From assembly GCF_000350085.1 (NCBI RefSeq), contig NZ_CAUM01000055.1, forward strand, positions 79,034 to 143,033: DNA of 64,000 nt. The letters are read 5' to 3'. The translations under genes and the position numbers were made by a program. Shown here in pieces: positions 8,215 to 17,846 of this stretch. The first letter of the stretch is position 1. Every line of letters begins with the position of its first letter. Source of the stretch: Mesorhizobium metallidurans STM 2683. Lineage in GTDB: Bacteria; Pseudomonadota; Alphaproteobacteria; Rhizobiales; Rhizobiaceae. The notes under the pieces were generated by a model. It ran no database searches. It was not told the DNA's origin and saw only the letters and a program-made list of their open reading frames with translations.

Positions 8215-9378
8215 CTATGCCGCCAGCGCCGTTTCCGCGAGCTTCACCCAGTAGCTCATGCCGTGCGGAATGACCTCGTCGTTGAAGTCGTAGCCAGGGT
8301 GGTGAAGACCGGCGGTGTCGCCATTGCCGATGAAGATGAAGGCGCCTGGCCGGGCTTCCAGCATATAGGAGAAATCCTCGCCGCCCATCACCGGCTGGAT
8401 GGCCCGGTGCACCTGGGCGTCGCCGGCTATCCCTGCCGCGATATCGCTGGCAAAGACCGTCTCTTCCGCATGGTTGAAGGTGACGGGATAGTTGGCGTTG
8501 TAATCGACCTCGATCATCGCGCCGAAGGCCGTGGCCACACCCTCGCAGATGGTGCGGATGCGCTCCTCGGATTTTTTGGCGATTTCCTTCTTCAGCGTGC
8601 GCACGGTGCCGGCGATCTCGGCGCTCTCGGGAATGACGTTATAGGCGTCGCCGGCATGGAATTTCGTCACCGACACCACGACCGCCTCGACGGGGTCGGT
8701 GCTGCGCGAGGCGATCGTCTGCAGCGCGCCGACCAACTGGCTGGTGATGACGATCGGGTCGATCGTGCCGTGCGGCATCGCCGCATGGCCGCCGCGGCCC
8801 TTGACGGTGATGGTGAATTCGGCGGTCGCCGCCATGATCGGGCCCGGCCTGATGGCGAACTGTCCGACCGGCAGGCCCGGCATATTGTGCATGCCGAACA
8901 CTTTGGCGATGTCGAAGCGGTCCATCATGCCGTCCTTGACCATCTCGTTGCCACCGCCACCGCCCTCTTCGGCGGGCTGGAAGATCACCGCGACGGAACC
9001 GGTGAAATTGCGGGTCTCGGCAAGATATTTGGCGGCACCGAGCAGCATCGCGGTGTGGCCGTCATGGCCGCAGGCATGCATCTTGCCCGGAACGGTCGAG
9101 GCGTAGGGCTTGCCGGTGATCTCGTTGATCGGCAACGCATCCATGTCGGCGCGCAGCCCGATTGTCGCGCCGTCGCCCTGGCGGCCGCGGATGATGCCGA
9201 CGACGCCGGTCTTGCCGAGCCCGGTCACCACCTCGTCGCAGCCGAAGGACTTCAGCTTGTCGGTGACAAAGGCGGCGGTCTTGAAGACGTCGAAATTCAG
9301 CTCTGGGGTCTGGTGCAAATGGCGGCGCCAGCCGGCGACCTCGTCCTGCATTTCGGCGGCGCGGTTCAGGATTGGCAT
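8215..9378 (-). CDS. M20 family amidohydrolase (HipO/IAA-amino-acid hydrolase type)
   Basis: Metal-dependent amidohydrolase of 387 residues, the usual length for the M20D group. The zinc-binding motif HACGHDGHTAML is at residues 101-112, and PAEEGGGGG, with a conserved glutamate, follows at about 133-141. These enzymes cleave N-acyl or N-aroyl amino acids such as hippurate, or similar amide conjugates, in the cytosol. The gene has its own upstream region of 233 bases shared with the divergent D,D-carboxypeptidase gene. The exact substrate cannot be decided from sequence; an N-acetyl-diaminopimelate or auxin-conjugate role is possible. Confidence 0.9.
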   Translation of the reverse strand: MPILNRAAEMQDEVAGWRRHLHQTPELNFDVFKTAAFVTDKLKSFGCDEVVTGLGKTGVVGIIRGRQGDGATIGLRADMDALPINEITGKPYASTVPGKMHACGHDGHTAMLLGAAKYLAETRNFTGSVAVIFQPAEEGGGGGNEMVKDGMMDRFDIAKVFGMHNMPGLPVGQFAIRPGPIMAATAEFTITVKGRGGHAAMPHGTIDPIVITSQLVGALQTIASRSTDPVEAVVVSVTKFHAGDAYNVIPESAEIAGTVRTLKKEIAKKSEERIRTICEGVATAFGAMIEVDYNANYPVTFNHAEETVFASDIAAGIAGDAQVHRAIQPVMGGEDFSYMLEARPGAFIFIGNGDTAGLHHPGYDFNDEVIPHGMSYWVKLAETALAA

Positions 9379-9611
9379 GATGGTTCCATCTCGGCTGTTG
9401 GAGCAGACGGGCTGCGCCTGCTATTTTGCGATTGTGCCGGTTCGTTTACAATTGTCATTCAGGCGCTTTGCCATCTTGACGTCACATAGGGTAAATAGCA
9501 CCGCAACATTATGGCCCAGGTTGAGGGATCGGACCATCATGCTGGCGATCGCGTAACGAAATCTTACGGAGCCAGGGGCGACTACGGCAAGAGGCGATTT
9601 CGGAATACACT

Positions 9612-10784
9612 ATGCGGTACAGGCATTTCCCTGGAATTTTGTTGGCGGGCGCCGTGGCGTTTGCGGCGCTGGCCGGACCGGCTCTCGCCAATCCGACAAT
9701 CGTGTTCGACCTGAAAAGCGGCAAGATTCTCCAGCATCAGGATGCTTTCAAGCGCTGGTATCCGGCTTCGCTGACCAAGCTGATGACCGCCTATGTGACG
9801 TTCCGCGCCATCGCGGCCGGCGAGGTCCAGCTCGATTCGCCGATCAAGGTGACGAAGCATTCCGCCGGCGAACCGCCAAGCAAGATGGGCTTCAAGCCTG
9901 GTTCGGTCATGCGGCTCGACAATGCGCTGAAGATGATGCTGGTCAAATCGGCCAACGACATCGCCATGGCCGTCGGCGAGAATGTCGGCGGTTCGCAGGC
10001 CGCCTTCGCCGAACGCATGAACGCCGAGGCGCGCCGGCTCGGCATGACCGGATCGCATTTCGTCAATCCCAACGGGCTCTATTCGCCGGACCAGTATACG
10101 ACGGCGCGCGACCTCGCCTTGCTGGTGATGGCGATCCGCATGGACTTTCCGCAATATGTCCCCTGGTTCTCGATCGAGGGCCTGGCCGTCGGCAAGAAGG
10201 AGATTTCTAACTACAATCTCCTGATCGGCCGCTATCCGGGCGCCGACGGCATGAAAACGGGTTTCGTCTGCTCCTCGGGCTTCAACATGATTGGCTCGGC
10301 AACGCGCAACGGCCGCACGCTGGTCGCCGTGGTGCTCGGCGAACAATCGGCCATCACCCGTGCCGAGACGGCGGCCAGACTGCTCGACCAGGGTTTCGCG
10401 ACGCCTCAGCCGAACTGGGTCACGATCGCGGCGCTGCCAGCCTATGGCGACACGACATCGGTGAACGATTTGCGCGACGAGCTTTGCAAGAAGAAGCCGC
10501 CCGAGGAGCAGTCGGAGGCCGCGACGCCCGTCGGCGACAAGGAAGTGCCGAAGTCGCCCTATCAGGAAGAGCTCGACCATGTGCCGACGCTGGTCGCTGT
10601 CGGCCTTGGCGGCGCCACCGGGCCGAAGCCGAAGGCCATGCTCGATGAATCCGGCCAGGAATATGCCGATGTGCCGCTGCCGACCTGGCGCCCAGATTTG
10701 CCGCCGCCGGCCGGCGCCGAACCGACAGTGATCGGTTCCGCCACCGCGGTCCAGGGCGACGAGCCAGCCAAGGTCCTGAACTAG
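9612..10784 (+). CDS. D-alanyl-D-alanine carboxypeptidase (PBP5/6 class, peptidase S11)
   Basis: Periplasmic penicillin-binding protein of 390 residues. A signal peptide occupies residues 1-26, ending GPALA before NPTIVFD. All three active-site motifs are present: SLTK at residues 53-56, SAN at 113-115 and KTG at 215-217. It trims the terminal D-alanine from peptidoglycan stem peptides. The last ~100 residues are rich in proline, glutamate and lysine, longer and more polar than in E. coli PBP5, and no amphipathic membrane anchor is obvious. It is followed four bases later by a CobW-type GTPase gene, so the two may be co-transcribed. Confidence 0.93.
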   Translation: MRYRHFPGILLAGAVAFAALAGPALANPTIVFDLKSGKILQHQDAFKRWYPASLTKLMTAYVTFRAIAAGEVQLDSPIKVTKHSAGEPPSKMGFKPGSVMRLDNALKMMLVKSANDIAMAVGENVGGSQAAFAERMNAEARRLGMTGSHFVNPNGLYSPDQYTTARDLALLVMAIRMDFPQYVPWFSIEGLAVGKKEISNYNLLIGRYPGADGMKTGFVCSSGFNMIGSATRNGRTLVAVVLGEQSAITRAETAARLLDQGFATPQPNWVTIAALPAYGDTTSVNDLRDELCKKKPPEEQSEAATPVGDKEVPKSPYQEELDHVPTLVAVGLGGATGPKPKAMLDESGQEYADVPLPTWRPDLPPPAGAEPTVIGSATAVQGDEPAKVLN

Positions 10785-10788
10785 GCCA

Positions 10789-11895
10789 ATGGCCGGCTTT
10801 CCGATCCCCGTCTCGGTGCTGACCGGTTTTCTCGGCGCCGGCAAGACGACGCTGCTCAACCGGCTGCTCAGGGATCCCGCGCTGGCCGACACGGCGGTCA
10901 TCATCAACGAGTTCGGCGAGGTGGCGATCGACCATCTTTTGGTCGAGCAGGCCTCCGACGGCATCATCCAGCTTTCCGACGGCTGCCTCTGCTGCACGGT
11001 GCGCGGCGAACTGGTCGACACGCTGGCCGATCTCGTCGACCGGCTGCAGACCGGCCGCATCGCCCGACTTGCCCGTGTCATCATCGAAACCACGGGGCTT
11101 GCCGATCCGGCGCCGGTGCTGCAGTCGATCATGGCGCATCCGGCGCTGGTCCAGGCCTTTCGGCTCGACGGCGTGATCACGCTGGTCGACGCGGTCAACG
11201 GCAATGCGACGCTCGACAATCATGTCGAGGCGGTGAAGCAGGTGGCCGTCGCCGACCGCATCGTGCTGACCAAGGCCGACCTTGCCGCCGATCCTTGCGA
11301 GGTCGAGGCGCTGAAAGCCCGGCTGCGGCAGATCAATCCGGGTGCAGAAGTGCTTGATGCCGGCGACAGCCGTATCGGTGCGGCGGCGCTGTTTGATTGC
11401 GGCCTCTACAATCCGGCCACCAAATCCGCCGATGTGCAGCGCTGGCTGGGTGAAGAGGCGCACCACGATCATCATCATGGTGATCACGATCATGGCCATC
11501 ATCCGGGCGATCATGACCACCGGCACGATTCCCGCGTGCGCTCCTATTCGCTCGTTCATGACGGACCGGTGCCGTTCTCGGCGATCGAGATGTTCCTCGA
11601 CCTGCTGCGATCGGCGCATGGCGGGCGCCTGCTGCGTATGAAGGGCGTCATCGAGCTCAGGGGAGACCCGTCGCGACCGCTGGTCGTCCACGGCGTGCAG
11701 AAAATCCTGCATCCGCCGGTGCAACTGCCGTCCTGGCCGGACGGCCAGCGCGGCACGCGGCTGGTGCTGATCACGCTCGACATGCCAGAAGACTATGTGC
11801 GGCGGCTGTTCGCCGCCTTCACCAACAAGCCCTTGATCGACACTCCGGATCGTGCGGCGCTGGCAGACAACCCGCTGGCGATTCCCGGGCGGTAG
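10789..11895 (+). CDS. CobW/COG0523 family GTPase with histidine-rich loop
   Basis: G3E-family GTPase of 368 residues. The Walker A loop GFLGAGKTT is at residues 13-21, the metal-binding CLCC motif at 66-69 and the base-recognition TKAD at 161-164. A histidine-rich segment (residues 225-246, about 12 His) lies before the C-terminal CobW domain. The family includes zinc and cobalt metallochaperones. The His-rich loop favours zinc or another transition metal over a strict cobalamin role, and this gene is 14 kb from cobS/cobT. It starts four bases after the carboxypeptidase stop; S11 carboxypeptidases are not zinc enzymes, so the pairing gives no substrate clue. Confidence 0.9.
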   Translation: MAGFPIPVSVLTGFLGAGKTTLLNRLLRDPALADTAVIINEFGEVAIDHLLVEQASDGIIQLSDGCLCCTVRGELVDTLADLVDRLQTGRIARLARVIIETTGLADPAPVLQSIMAHPALVQAFRLDGVITLVDAVNGNATLDNHVEAVKQVAVADRIVLTKADLAADPCEVEALKARLRQINPGAEVLDAGDSRIGAAALFDCGLYNPATKSADVQRWLGEEAHHDHHHGDHDHGHHPGDHDHRHDSRVRSYSLVHDGPVPFSAIEMFLDLLRSAHGGRLLRMKGVIELRGDPSRPLVVHGVQKILHPPVQLPSWPDGQRGTRLVLITLDMPEDYVRRLFAAFTNKPLIDTPDRAALADNPLAIPGR

Positions 11896-11916
11896 GCTTT
11901 TTGGCCGACGCAGAGC

Positions 11917-12156
11917 CTAGGCGACCCCGCCGCGCTCGACCAGAAAGCGATGGCCGCCGGAAACCGCTGTCGTTTCGACCAATTGATGACCGGCGTCGGA
12001 GCAGAAGGCCGGAATGTCGATGACGGCGAGCGGGTCGGTGGTCTCAAGCCAGAGCCGGCTGCCCGGCCGCATGGCGGCCAGCCGCTTCTTCGCCTTGAGC
12101 ACGGGCAGGGGACAGTTCAGGCCCTTAAGATCGTAAACGACAGCGCGCTTGGCCAA
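11917..12156 (-). CDS. TusA-like sulfurtransferase
   Basis: Small protein of 79 residues with the family motif CPLPVLKAKK at residues 15-24, where the cysteine carries persulfide sulfur. The fold is a two-layer alpha/beta sandwich. TusA proteins pass sulfur to tRNA thiolation, molybdenum cofactor or other sulfur pathways. The start is TTG at 12156, ten bases after the stop of the L,D-transpeptidase gene; no ATG or GTG occurs in frame before the CPxP motif, so TTG is preferred. It is probably transcribed with the upstream gene, although the functions do not obviously match. Confidence 0.88.
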   Translation of the reverse strand: MAKRAVVYDLKGLNCPLPVLKAKKRLAAMRPGSRLWLETTDPLAVIDIPAFCSDAGHQLVETTAVSGGHRFLVERGGVA

Positions 12157-12166
12157 GGCTGGAAGC

Positions 12167-13492
12167 TCAGCCGCCGAACATGCCGAGCAGCTTGTTCTTC
12201 AGCTTTGTTACCCGGCTTTCATCGGCATTCGCCGCCTTTTCGGCCGGGGCAACCTCGGGAGGCGACGCGATTGTCGCGGTAGCGACAGGCGCTTCGGCCG
12301 CGGCCCTTGCTTCCTCTTCCTCGGCCAGAGAATTAATCCTGGCCGTTTCCTTTTCGGCCAGTGCCTGAGCCCTGGCCGCTTCTTTCTCGGCCTTGGCTGC
12401 TTCTATGGCGGCAAGCCTCTGTTGCTCCGCCTTCCGCTTGGCGGCCTTCTCGGCGTCGATCGCGGCCATCTTGCGCCCGGCCGGCGAATCGATGCGGCCC
12501 ATGCGCGCCGTCTCGCTCACCGAGCCGTCGGCGTTGAGCGACGGCGGCTCGATCGGCACGCGCTCGCCGCGGGCGCGCCGCTTCGACCAGTCGGAAACGA
12601 TGCTGGCTTCCTTGACGCCGGCAATGGTCGGCCTGGGTGCCGGCACCGAGGCCTTGACCGCGCCGTTGAAGGCCGCGTCATAGGTGCTCTGGTAGGCGCT
12701 GTAGGCCGTTTTCAGCGAATCCGGCTGCGTGGCCGCGGGACAGGCGCCGGTCGGATTGAACGTCGCGCCATCGGCCGCCACCTGGTTGAAGACATAGCGC
12801 TTCTCGCAGACATCGACCTTCGGCGGCACCTTGGTGATCTCGAAATTGTCGTAGCCGACCTTCAGCATCTTCCAGAAGTCGTAGTTCGGGTCGTTGCGGT
12901 AGCGCGCCATGTTGGCGGCGGTCATGCGGAACGGAAAGGCCTGGATCTGGAACTCGGTCTGGCCGCCCTGGAAGGCGTCGCGGCCGAAGGCGTAGATCTG
13001 CTCGATCTGCGCGTCGGTCATCGAATAGCAGCCCGACGACGAGCAGGCGCCGTGGACCATCAGATTGGTACCGGTGCGGCCATTGGCGCGATCGTAGGCG
13101 TTCGGATAGCCGATGTCGAAGGAAAGGTGGTAGCTCGACCTCGGATTCATCTGAGCCGGGCGGACCGTATAGAAGCCCTCCGGCGCCTGACGGTCGCCCT
13201 CGGTGTATTTCGGCCCGAGCTTGCCCGACCATTTGCAGATGTCGTAGCTGGCGACCATGTCGTAACGACCGCTGGTCTTGGCCTTCCAGATTTCGAGCTT
13301 GCCCTCTTCCTTGAAGATGCGGGCCATAACCGGCGAGGTGCGGGCCATGCCCTTGGCCTTCATGTCGGCCAGTATCTTGTCCGGCAGCGGGTTGTTGGCC
13401 GAGGGGGCGAAGTCCTTCATCGAGGAATCGTTGCAGCCGGCGACGCCTAGCGCTGCGATCAGAAGTCCGGTGCGGGCAAGCTTGGCAAACAT
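12167..13492 (-). CDS. L,D-transpeptidase family lipoprotein (YafK-like)
   Basis: Protein of 441 residues from the ATG at 13492. The N-terminus is a lipoprotein signal ending GVAGC, with the lipidated cysteine at residue 20. The YkuD-type catalytic motif is present with His147 and Cys155 in HGACSSSGCYSMTD. These enzymes form 3-3 crosslinks in peptidoglycan or attach proteins to it. The C-terminal third (about residues 330-441) is Ala/Glu/Lys-rich, likely coiled coil. A longer in-frame reading from 13690 exists, but it would bury the signal peptide and is rejected. It precedes the tusA-like gene on the same strand. Confidence 0.88.
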   Translation of the reverse strand: MFAKLARTGLLIAALGVAGCNDSSMKDFAPSANNPLPDKILADMKAKGMARTSPVMARIFKEEGKLEIWKAKTSGRYDMVASYDICKWSGKLGPKYTEGDRQAPEGFYTVRPAQMNPRSSYHLSFDIGYPNAYDRANGRTGTNLMVHGACSSSGCYSMTDAQIEQIYAFGRDAFQGGQTEFQIQAFPFRMTAANMARYRNDPNYDFWKMLKVGYDNFEITKVPPKVDVCEKRYVFNQVAADGATFNPTGACPAATQPDSLKTAYSAYQSTYDAAFNGAVKASVPAPRPTIAGVKEASIVSDWSKRRARGERVPIEPPSLNADGSVSETARMGRIDSPAGRKMAAIDAEKAAKRKAEQQRLAAIEAAKAEKEAARAQALAEKETARINSLAEEEEARAAAEAPVATATIASPPEVAPAEKAANADESRVTKLKNKLLGMFGG

Positions 13493-13705
13493 GGATGTCG
13501 CTACGTCTTGATCTTTTCGGACCGCAGGCTTAGGCGCCGCAAGGTCCGCACGCTGAACATTGACGGACCTAAGCCCGTTAACCTTGAAACCTTCGCAGGC
13601 GCCGGGCACATTCCCGCTCGGCAATCCGATTGAACCGAATGCAGCGGCAATTTTGTGGCGAAAGCGCCTAATCTTGCCACATTGCGGCACAGAAACCAGC
13701 TCACA

Positions 13706-14656
13706 CTAAAGGTTGCGGCCCATCGACAGGTATTTTTCGCGGCGCTGCTCGCGAAAATCGGTGTTGGCGCCGGAAAACTCCTTCATCGTCCTGGCGATGA
13801 GGTCGCCGGTCGAGGCAATCACCGTTTCCGGGGCACGATGGGCGCCGCCGAGCGGTTCGGGAACGATGGCGTCGATGATCTTCAGCTCCAGAAGATCCTG
13901 GGCGGTGATCTTCATGTTGGTCGCCGCATCCTTCGAGCGGGTGGTGTCGCGCCACAGGATCGAGGCCGCACCTTCCGGCGAGATCACCGAATAGATGGCG
14001 TGTTCAAGCATGTAGACGCGGTTTGCGGTGGCAATCGCAATGGCGCCGCCCGAGCCGCCTTCGCCGATGACCACCGAGATCGACGGCACTTTCAGGCCGA
14101 GGCAGGCCGAGGTCGAGCGGGCGATGGCCTCCGCCTGGCCGCGTTCCTCGGCGCCGACGCCGGGATAGGCGCCCGCCGTGTCTACCAGCGTCAGCAGCGG
14201 GATCTTGAAGCGGTCGGCGAGTTCCATCAGCCGTACCGCCTTGCGATAGCCTTCAGGGCGCACCGAGCCGAAATTATGCTTCAGCCGGCTCGTGGTGTCC
14301 GAACCCTTTTCCTGGCCGATGATCGCCACCGGCTCGCCGCGGAAACGGGCGAAGCCGCCGACGATTGCCTGGTCCTCGCCGAAATTGCGGTCGCCGGCCA
14401 GCGGCGTGAAATCGCTGAACAGAGCCTTGATGTAGTCGATGCAGTGCGGCCTGTCCGGATGGCGCGCCACCTGCACCTTCTGCCACGGGGTCAGAGCCTT
14501 GTAGGCGTCGCGCAGCGCGTCGCGAGAACGCTTCTCGAGACGGCTGATCTCATCGCCGACATCGACCGCCTCGCCATTCTCGGCAAGCTTCTTCAACTCG
14601 AGGATCTTGCCTTCGAGATCCTGGACCGGCTTTTCGAAATCGAGGTAATTATACAT
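13706..14656 (-). CDS. accA: Acetyl-CoA carboxylase carboxyltransferase subunit alpha
   Basis: Protein of 316 residues starting [18 protein letters not shown], the standard N-terminus. The carboxyltransferase core includes [19 protein letters not shown], the oxyanion-region [12 protein letters not shown] and [11 protein letters not shown]. With AccD it transfers the carboxyl group from biotin to acetyl-CoA to make malonyl-CoA for fatty acid synthesis. A reading ten residues longer is possible, but the family starts at this methionine. The gene lies downstream of xerD on the same strand with a 99-base gap, an arrangement common in rhizobia. Confidence 0.98.
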   Translation of the reverse strand: MYNYLDFEKPVQDLEGKILELKKLAENGEAVDVGDEISRLEKRSRDALRDAYKALTPWQKVQVARHPDRPHCIDYIKALFSDFTPLAGDRNFGEDQAIVGGFARFRGEPVAIIGQEKGSDTTSRLKHNFGSVRPEGYRKAVRLMELADRFKIPLLTLVDTAGAYPGVGAEERGQAEAIARSTSACLGLKVPSISVVIGEGGSGGAIAIATANRVYMLEHAIYSVISPEGAASILWRDTTRSKDAATNMKITAQDLLELKIIDAIVPEPLGGAHRAPETVIASTGDLIARTMKEFSGANTDFREQRREKYLSMGRNL

Positions 14657-14755
14657 TCTTGGGCGGACCGATAGACCGGAAGGCAATGACTGACGGAACC
14701 CTTGAAATCAAGGCTCCGAGCGGCGAAACGTCGTCCTCACATAGCGATATGGCGC

Positions 14756-15673
14756 CTAGTCGGCAAGCGGATGATGGTCGTTGACCAACCGTACCAGGCG
14801 CTCCTCCAGCACATGCGTGTAAATCTGCGTCGTTGAAATATCGGCATGGCCGAGCAACTGCTGCACGGCCCGGAGATCTGCGCCATTCTGTAGGAGATGG
14901 CTGGCGAAAGCATGGCGCAGCACATGCGGCGATATTTTCGCCGCTGAAATGCCGGCCCTGGACGCGAGGCCCTTCAGGTCGCGGGCAAAGACCTGCCTGG
15001 AGAGATAGCCGCTGTCGCTTGCCGCCGGAAACATGAACGGACTGTCGGCGAAAGCCGGCACCGTGGCCCGGGCTGCGATCCAGGCCCGCATCGCGTTGCG
15101 CGCCTTGGCCGATAGCGGCACCATGCGCTCCTTGTCGCCCTTGCCGCGCACCATGAAGAAACGGTCGTCGCGCAGCGCCACCGTCACCGGCAGGCCAACC
15201 AGTTCGGAAACCCGCAGGCCCGTGGCATAGAGCACCTCGACCAGCGCATGCAGGCGCAGCGCCGCCAGATCGTCGCCATCGTTGAGCGAGGCATCCCTTG
15301 CCTCCTCGGCCGCCCGGTCGATCAGCCGGCCGGTGTCGGCCTCATTCATCGTCTTGGGCAGCGGCCGGCCCTTCTTCGGGCTGTCCAGCGTTCCGGTCGG
15401 GTCGTCACCGCGCAGGCCCTCGGCATAGAGGAACTTGAAGAACTGGCGGATCGCCGACAGTTTGCGCGCCTGCGAGGAGGCGGCAAAGCCGCGCGCGGCG
15501 ATGTCGTCGAGATAGGCGCGGATATCGGTGGCACCGGCGCCGGCCAGCCCGCCGCCAATCCCGGCTGAGGCGTCTTCGAGGTCGCGGCGATAGGAGGAAA
15601 GCGTGTTTTCGGCCGCGCCCCGCTCGGCGCTCATCATTTCGAGAAAGGCTTCGATGCGGGCCGCGCTGTTCAT
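14756..15673 (-). CDS. xerD: Site-specific tyrosine recombinase XerD
   Basis: Recombinase of 305 residues. The SAM-like core-binding domain spans residues 1-90. The catalytic residues are Arg154 (GLRVSEL), His250 and Arg253 (HVLRHAF), His276 (LLGHADIS) and Tyr285 (YTHV). With XerC it resolves chromosome dimers at dif. Its length, full catalytic set and conserved neighbour accA mark it as the housekeeping enzyme and not a mobile-element integrase. It begins nine bases after the stop of a small membrane protein gene, so the two are one transcript. Confidence 0.96.
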   Translation of the reverse strand: MNSAARIEAFLEMMSAERGAAENTLSSYRRDLEDASAGIGGGLAGAGATDIRAYLDDIAARGFAASSQARKLSAIRQFFKFLYAEGLRGDDPTGTLDSPKKGRPLPKTMNEADTGRLIDRAAEEARDASLNDGDDLAALRLHALVEVLYATGLRVSELVGLPVTVALRDDRFFMVRGKGDKERMVPLSAKARNAMRAWIAARATVPAFADSPFMFPAASDSGYLSRQVFARDLKGLASRAGISAAKISPHVLRHAFASHLLQNGADLRAVQQLLGHADISTTQIYTHVLEERLVRLVNDHHPLAD

Positions 15674-15682
15674 TGCTTTTGG

Positions 15683-15835
15683 TCAGTTTTTCTTGGGATT
15701 CAGCTTTTCCGGGGGGATGCGCACGCTCATTTCGGTCTTTCTCGGCTCGACGAACATCGCCAATGCGAACATCGCGCCATAGACAATGCCGGCCAGAATC
15801 GTGAGCGTCACGACAAAGCGGAACAGTGTCGGCAT
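15683..15835 (-). CDS. Small single-pass membrane protein, conserved in rhizobia
   Basis: Predicted protein of 50 residues beginning MPTLFRFVVTLTILAG. One hydrophobic segment spans residues 5-28, and the tail EMSVRIPPEKLNPKKN is polar and basic. I recognise it as a small protein often found next to xerD/aroK in Hyphomicrobiales, with no assigned function. A longer reading to 15982 would add 49 low-complexity residues, has no better ribosome site, and is rejected. It lies directly ahead of xerD. The divergent aroK begins 270 bases upstream. Confidence 0.72.
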   Translation of the reverse strand: MPTLFRFVVTLTILAGIVYGAMFALAMFVEPRKTEMSVRIPPEKLNPKKN

Positions 15836-16037
15836 CAATTTTTGCCCGTCTTTTTGTTCTGCGTTTCCAAACCCTGTGCCCTTATGAGACGCCAATCCGG
15901 CCAATTCAAGGGCGAAGCGCGCACGACGCCGGGTGCCCGCCGCGCTTGACGAAAACGGGCTTTTGATGTCGATACCCGGCAAAGAGGGCGCGTCGCGTTC
16001 GAAACGGGTTCAAGCGACGTGCTTTGAGTTTAATTTT

Positions 16038-16086
16038 ATGCATGTCGTTATCGCAAAACCGCTGCGCACTTTTGCGCGACATGCAT
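16038..16086. repeat. Palindromic intergenic repeat, core type 1
   Basis: 49-base element with perfect 10-base ends ATGCATGTCG and CGACATGCAT around the core AAAACCG-N5-CACTTTT. It lies 19 bases before the aroK start. A second copy with the same ends is at 57074-57122, and relatives with other ends are at 34951, 35054 and 35964. Confidence 0.9.
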
Positions 16087-16104
16087 TGGAAACATCATGG
16101 TGCC

Positions 16105-16710
16105 ATGAACGCGCTGCCAGCAAATCCTCCCGACGAGAGCCATGCCGCGCTGCTTGGCCTGTTGGGCAACCGTTCCATCGTCTTTGTCGGCCTGATGGGC
16201 GCCGGCAAGACGGCGATCGGCCGCAAGGTGGCGACGATGCTGGGATTGCCTTTCATCGACAGCGACCAGGAGATCGAAAGCGTGTCGCGCATGAGCGTGC
16301 CCGAACTGTTCGAGCGCTACGGCGAAACGGAGTTCCGGGCGCTGGAGCAGCGCGTCATCCTGCGCGTGCTGGAACACGGCCCGCAGGTGCTGTCGACCGG
16401 CGGCGGCGCCTTCATGAATGCGCAGACGCGGGAGGCGATTGCGGGCCACGGCGTATCGGTATGGCTGAAGGCCGAGATCGAGCTGTTGATGGAGCGCGTT
16501 TCCAAGAAGCAGAACCGGCCGCTCCTGAAAAGTGCTGATCCGCGCGCCGTGCTCGAGCGGTTGATGGCCGAGCGCTATCCGGTCTACGCCGGCGCCAATG
16601 TCACGGTGCCGACCCGCGACGACCGCAAGGAGGTCATCGCGGCCGAGGTGGTGGAAGCGCTCCGCGGGCATTTCGGCGTTGCCGCCGTGACAGGCGAGGT
16701 GCGGTCGTGA
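16105..16710 (+). CDS. aroK: Shikimate kinase
   Basis: Enzyme of 201 residues. The P-loop GLMGAGKT is at residues 29-36, the magnesium-binding DSD at 52-54, and STGGGAF and the lid region RPLL follow. It phosphorylates shikimate at the 3-hydroxyl in the aromatic amino acid pathway. The ATG at 16105 is chosen because the earlier in-frame starts lie inside the palindromic repeat at 16038-16086. Its stop overlaps the aroB start (GTGA), so the two steps are translationally coupled. The N-terminal ~20 residues before the P-loop region are a rhizobial extension. Confidence 0.96.
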   Translation: MNALPANPPDESHAALLGLLGNRSIVFVGLMGAGKTAIGRKVATMLGLPFIDSDQEIESVSRMSVPELFERYGETEFRALEQRVILRVLEHGPQVLSTGGGAFMNAQTREAIAGHGVSVWLKAEIELLMERVSKKQNRPLLKSADPRAVLERLMAERYPVYAGANVTVPTRDDRKEVIAAEVVEALRGHFGVAAVTGEVRS

Positions 16711-17846
16711 GCGGCGATACGGCAGTCACCGTCGAGGTCGGGCTTGGCGAGCGCGCCTATGACATACTCATCGGTCCGGGGCTGCTTGAGCGCTCCGGCA
16801 TGGAAATTGCGCAGCGTTTGCCAGGCACGCGCGCCGCGGTGATCACCGACGACAATGTCGCCGCGGCACATCTTCAAACGCTGAAGGCCGGCCTCGAAAA
16901 GGGCGGCATCCAGAGTGCCGTCATCACGCTGCCGGCGGGGGAGAAGACCAAGAGCTTTGCGCATCTCGAAGACGTAGTGGACGGCGTGCTGGCTGCCAGG
17001 TTGGAGCGCGGCGATGTCGTCATCGCGCTCGGCGGCGGCGTCATCGGCGACCTTGCCGGCTTTGCCGCCGGCATCGTGCGGCGCGGGATGAATTTCGTGC
17101 AGATCCCGACCTCGCTGCTCGCCCAGGTCGATTCCTCGGTCGGCGGCAAGACCGGCATCAACAGCGCGCGCGGCAAGAACCTCGTCGGCGTCTTCCACCA
17201 GCCAAAGCTGGTGCTGGCCGACACCGAGGTGCTCGACACGCTGCCGATCCGCGAATTCCGCGCCGGTTACGCCGAACTCGCCAAATACGGGCTCATCGAC
17301 CGCCCGGATTTCTTCGCCTGGCTGGAGGAAAACTGGCGCGAGGTGTTTGCCGGCGGCCCGGCGCGGGCAAAGGCCATTGCCGAAGCCTGCCGCGCCAAAG
17401 CCGATGTCGTCGCCCGCGACGAGTTCGAGACCGGCGACCGCGCGCTGCTCAATCTCGGCCACACGTTCGGCCATGCGCTCGAAGCCGCCACGCAGTATGA
17501 CGGCGCCCGGCTCGTCCATGGCGAGGGCGTCGCCATCGGCATGGCGCTGGCGCACCGGTTTTCGTCACGCCTCAATCTGGCCAGCCCCGACGATGCGGCG
17601 CGCGTCGAGGCGCATCTTCGCGCCGTCGGCCTGCCCTGGCGCATGGCCGACATACCGGGCGAATTGCCTGACGCCGAGGCGCTGCTTTCATTCATCACCC
17701 AGGACAAGAAGGTGTCGCGCGGCGCGCTGACCTTCATCCTGACGCGCGGCATCGGCCAGGCGTTCATCGCCAAGGATGTGCCGGCGTCGGAAGTGCTGTC
17801 GTTCCTGAAGGAGAACCATCCGGGCTCAGGGGAAAGCCGGGGATGA
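16707..17846 (+). CDS. aroB: 3-dehydroquinate synthase
   Basis: Enzyme of 379 residues starting at GTG, overlapping the aroK stop by four bases. The NAD-binding [14 protein letters not shown] and the metal and substrate site [11 protein letters not shown] are intact. It converts DAHP to 3-dehydroquinate, the second step of the shikimate pathway, using NAD and a divalent metal. The order aroK-aroB is conserved in many proteobacteria. The stop overlaps the next gene by four bases (ATGA), so the CorC-like protein is made from the same mRNA. Confidence 0.97.
   Translation: MSGDTAVTVEVGLGERAYDILIGPGLLERSGMEIAQRLPGTRAAVITDDNVAAAHLQTLKAGLEKGGIQSAVITLPAGEKTKSFAHLEDVVDGVLAARLERGDVVIALGGGVIGDLAGFAAGIVRRGMNFVQIPTSLLAQVDSSVGGKTGINSARGKNLVGVFHQPKLVLADTEVLDTLPIREFRAGYAELAKYGLIDRPDFFAWLEENWREVFAGGPARAKAIAEACRAKADVVARDEFETGDRALLNLGHTFGHALEAATQYDGARLVHGEGVAIGMALAHRFSSRLNLASPDDAARVEAHLRAVGLPWRMADIPGELPDAEALLSFITQDKKVSRGALTFILTRGIGQAFIAKDVPASEVLSFLKENHPGSGESRG

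Noticed and set aside
7998..8273. Plus-strand reading containing RNRTCDLQIRNLPLYPTEL
   Set aside because: This peptide is the translated antisense of the tRNA-Arg gene, a well-known false protein; the cloverleaf on the minus strand is complete.
10789..11895. Cobalamin-specific CobW assignment
   Set aside because: The gene is not in the cobalamin cluster, and the His-rich loop is common to zinc-type COG0523 proteins, so only the family is named.
12149..13450. Long plus-strand open frame opposite the L,D-transpeptidase gene
   Set aside because: It is Arg/Gly/His-rich, shows no family features, and is a GC-rich shadow of a gene with clear catalytic motifs.
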